Below are positions 6,449-7,195 of a DNA stretch of 7,195 nt, in pieces (within the stretch, counting starts at the first letter, position 1; every line of letters starts with the position of its first letter). The notes under the pieces were generated by a model. That model was given only the letters and a program-made list of their open reading frames with translations, made no database searches and had not been told where the DNA came from. Made by a program: the position numbers and the translations under genes. Location of the stretch: positions 1-7,195 of the forward strand of contig JAITKE010000101.1 of NCBI GenBank assembly GCA_031278595.1, read 5' to 3'. The stretch comes from Puniceicoccales bacterium (GTDB lineage Bacteria > Verrucomicrobiota > Verrucomicrobiia > Opitutales > JAIRLG01).

Positions 6449-6542
6449 CGCTGTCTTTGCAGCCCTCAAGAGGAAGGACCTCTTCCTCTTGAGGGCTGGG
6501 GCCCGCGCAGCGGGCGGCTCCCGGAGGGAGCCAAAGACAGCG
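6449..6542 (+). repeat. Cloverleaf palindrome element II
   Basis: An 11-bp outer stem, CGCTGTCTTTG at 6449-6459 with 6532-6542, encloses three adjacent hairpins: 6460-6476/6482-6498 (17 bp, 5-base loop), 6501-6506/6510-6515 (6 bp, loop GCA) and 6516-6522/6526-6532 (7 bp, loop GGA). The architecture matches element I in the reverse orientation. The middle arm GCCCGC-GCA-GCGGGC is nearly the same sequence as its counterpart there, while the long arms are unrelated in sequence. It lies between the tRNAs and the ATPase array. No T-run follows on either strand. Confidence 0.88.
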
Positions 6543-6758
6543 CTGCCCCAACCTCGCAGCACCTGCCTCCACAACCTCAACCGCCACCTCCCCTCAAGGC
6601 CCACTGCAAATTCAACGCCAAAGCCCTTCCGGATATCCAGGATGGGCGCAGTCCAGGTTTTCCACCAGGCCCGTAATATCTTATCCTCGTTGCGGCTCGA
6701 GGACTCAAAGTTCAAGATAATCCTGATTCGTCCAACATGGCCCCAATCCTCCCAACCC
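6543..6758. other. Intergenic stretch without a supported gene
   Basis: These 216 bp lie between element II and the 3' end of tRNA-Ala. The first part (about 6543-6600) is pyrimidine-rich on the plus strand with recurring ACCTC words. A minus-strand frame stays open across the stretch, but it also reads through the tRNA and the hairpins, so I do not call it coding. I see no terminator for the tRNAs. Confidence 0.5.
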
Positions 6759-6834
6759 TGGTGGAGCCGATCGGGATCGAACCGACGACCTCCACAATGC
6801 CATTGTGGCGCTCTCCCAACTGAGCTACGGCCCC
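6759..6834 (-). tRNA. tRNA-Ala (anticodon GGC)
   Basis: A full cloverleaf reads on the minus strand: acceptor GGGGCCG with CGGCTCC, D arm GCTC/GAGC, anticodon stem CCACA/TGTGG with loop ATGGCAT (anticodon GGC), a 5-base variable loop, and T arm with loop TTCGATC. The G3:U70 pair, the alanine identity element, is present. The discriminator is A at 6762, and CCA is encoded (6761-6759). It lies 75 bp after tRNA-Arg on the same strand, so they are probably co-transcribed. Confidence 0.97.
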
Positions 6835-6909
6835 CTATATTTGCCGTCGTGACCGAATTCCGAAAGGAACCTAGATAGTCGCGAAACGGTGGGAAGTGTT
6901 GCTTCCCCA

Positions 6910-6986
6910 TGGCACGCCTCGCAGGACTTGAACCTGCAACCTTCTGATCCGTAGTCAGATGCTCTATCCAATTGAGCTAGAGGCGC
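6910..6986 (-). tRNA. tRNA-Arg (anticodon ACG)
   Basis: A full cloverleaf reads on the minus strand: acceptor GCGCCTC with GAGGCGT, D arm GCTC/GAGC, anticodon stem TCTGA/TCAGA with loop CTACGGA (anticodon ACG, normally modified to inosine at A34 by TadA), and T arm GCAGG/CCTGC with loop TTCAAGT. The discriminator is G (6913) and CCA is encoded (6912-6910). The terminal acceptor pair is G1:U72 instead of G1:C72. No clear promoter is visible between 6987 and 7080. Confidence 0.97.
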
Positions 6987-7109
6987 ATCACCATCGCCGC
7001 CATCCTGAGGGGTGGGTTTTCCTTGACAAGGAGAAAATGGCAGAGTGGTTCGATGGGCGGTCAGGCCTTGATGGGGAGACATCGATGGGTGTCTTCGCTT
7101 TGTTTTCTT

Positions 7110-7195
7110 CGCCGCCTTTGCGGTGCGGGGCGAGGGAAAGGAAATTTCCTCGCCCCGGCGCCGGTGGGCCCGCGGCTCCCGCGGCGTCGCCGCGG
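7110..7195 (+). repeat. Probable cloverleaf element III, cut by the window edge
   Basis: It begins with CGCCGCCTTTG (7110-7120), nearly the outer-stem sequence of element I. A long arm follows, 7121-7135 with 7148-7163, whose core is CGGGGCGAGG/CCTCGCCCCG with one bulge. Then comes GGGCCCGCGG, the start of the conserved middle arm, overlapping palindromes CCGCGG-CTC-CCGCGG (7170-7184), and a 7-bp hairpin 7179-7185/7189-7195 with loop GTC. The closing half of the outer stem would lie outside the window. The short-arm region differs from elements I and II and may be rearranged or deleted. Confidence 0.6.

Noticed and set aside
6437..6910. Minus-strand open frame of 157 codons
   Set aside because: It runs through tRNA-Ala and into element II, and its translation has no recognisable protein features.
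6759..6986. tRNA genes as an integration site with an att repeat
   Set aside because: I found no duplicate of either tRNA 3' end in the window and no integrase gene.
7037..7195. Plus-strand frame from the ATG at 7037, preceded by AAGGAG and TTGACA, open to the window edge
   Set aside because: The translation runs straight through the palindromic arms of element III, the AAGGAG is too close to the ATG, and no -10 box follows the TTGACA.

Overview
This window looks like bacterial chromosome from a GC-rich genome, with long dense genes separated by unusually structured intergenic DNA. The best taxonomic hint is the 1195-residue protein at 591-4178. Its conserved blocks match, from memory, a large uncharacterised family common in Planctomycetes, Verrucomicrobia and relatives, so a PVC-group (perhaps verrucomicrobial) host is my guess, not a demonstrated fact. 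No phage, plasmid, transposase or CRISPR genes are visible.

Layout, left to right. 1-272 (minus): the 5' end of a gene for an exported protein, cut by the window edge. 273-590: an AT-richer stretch holding at most one doubtful small ORF. 591-4178 (minus): the giant conserved protein of unknown function, with a phosphate-binding-loop-like SGGGKSE motif and a lineage-specific repetitive tail. 4179-4573: a divergent intergenic region with a weak promoter for the giant gene, a 100-bp cloverleaf-like palindrome cluster, an extra hairpin, and a strong sigma70-type promoter overlain by an operator-like palindrome. 4574-4930 (plus): a small, very Cys/Lys-rich exported protein or lipoprotein. 5057-6241 (minus, convergent with it): an AAA_14/DUF4143 ATPase. 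6246-6386: five copies of a palindromic 13-mer at an exact 32-bp pitch, ending five bases from the ATPase start codon. 6449-6542: a second cloverleaf element. 6543-6758: no gene I can support. 6759-6834 and 6910-6986 (both minus): tRNA-Ala(GGC) and tRNA-Arg(ACG). 7110-7195: what appears to be a third cloverleaf element, cut by the window edge.

The most interesting signals are non-coding. First, a family of multi-hairpin intergenic elements: an outer stem closes over one long variable arm and two short GC-rich arms, and the short arms of the two complete copies all have C(GNA)G triloops when read in the same orientation. Second, the phased 32-bp array in front of the ATPase gene. The genes do not form an obvious pathway; the ATPase and its array are the only pair I would link functionally.
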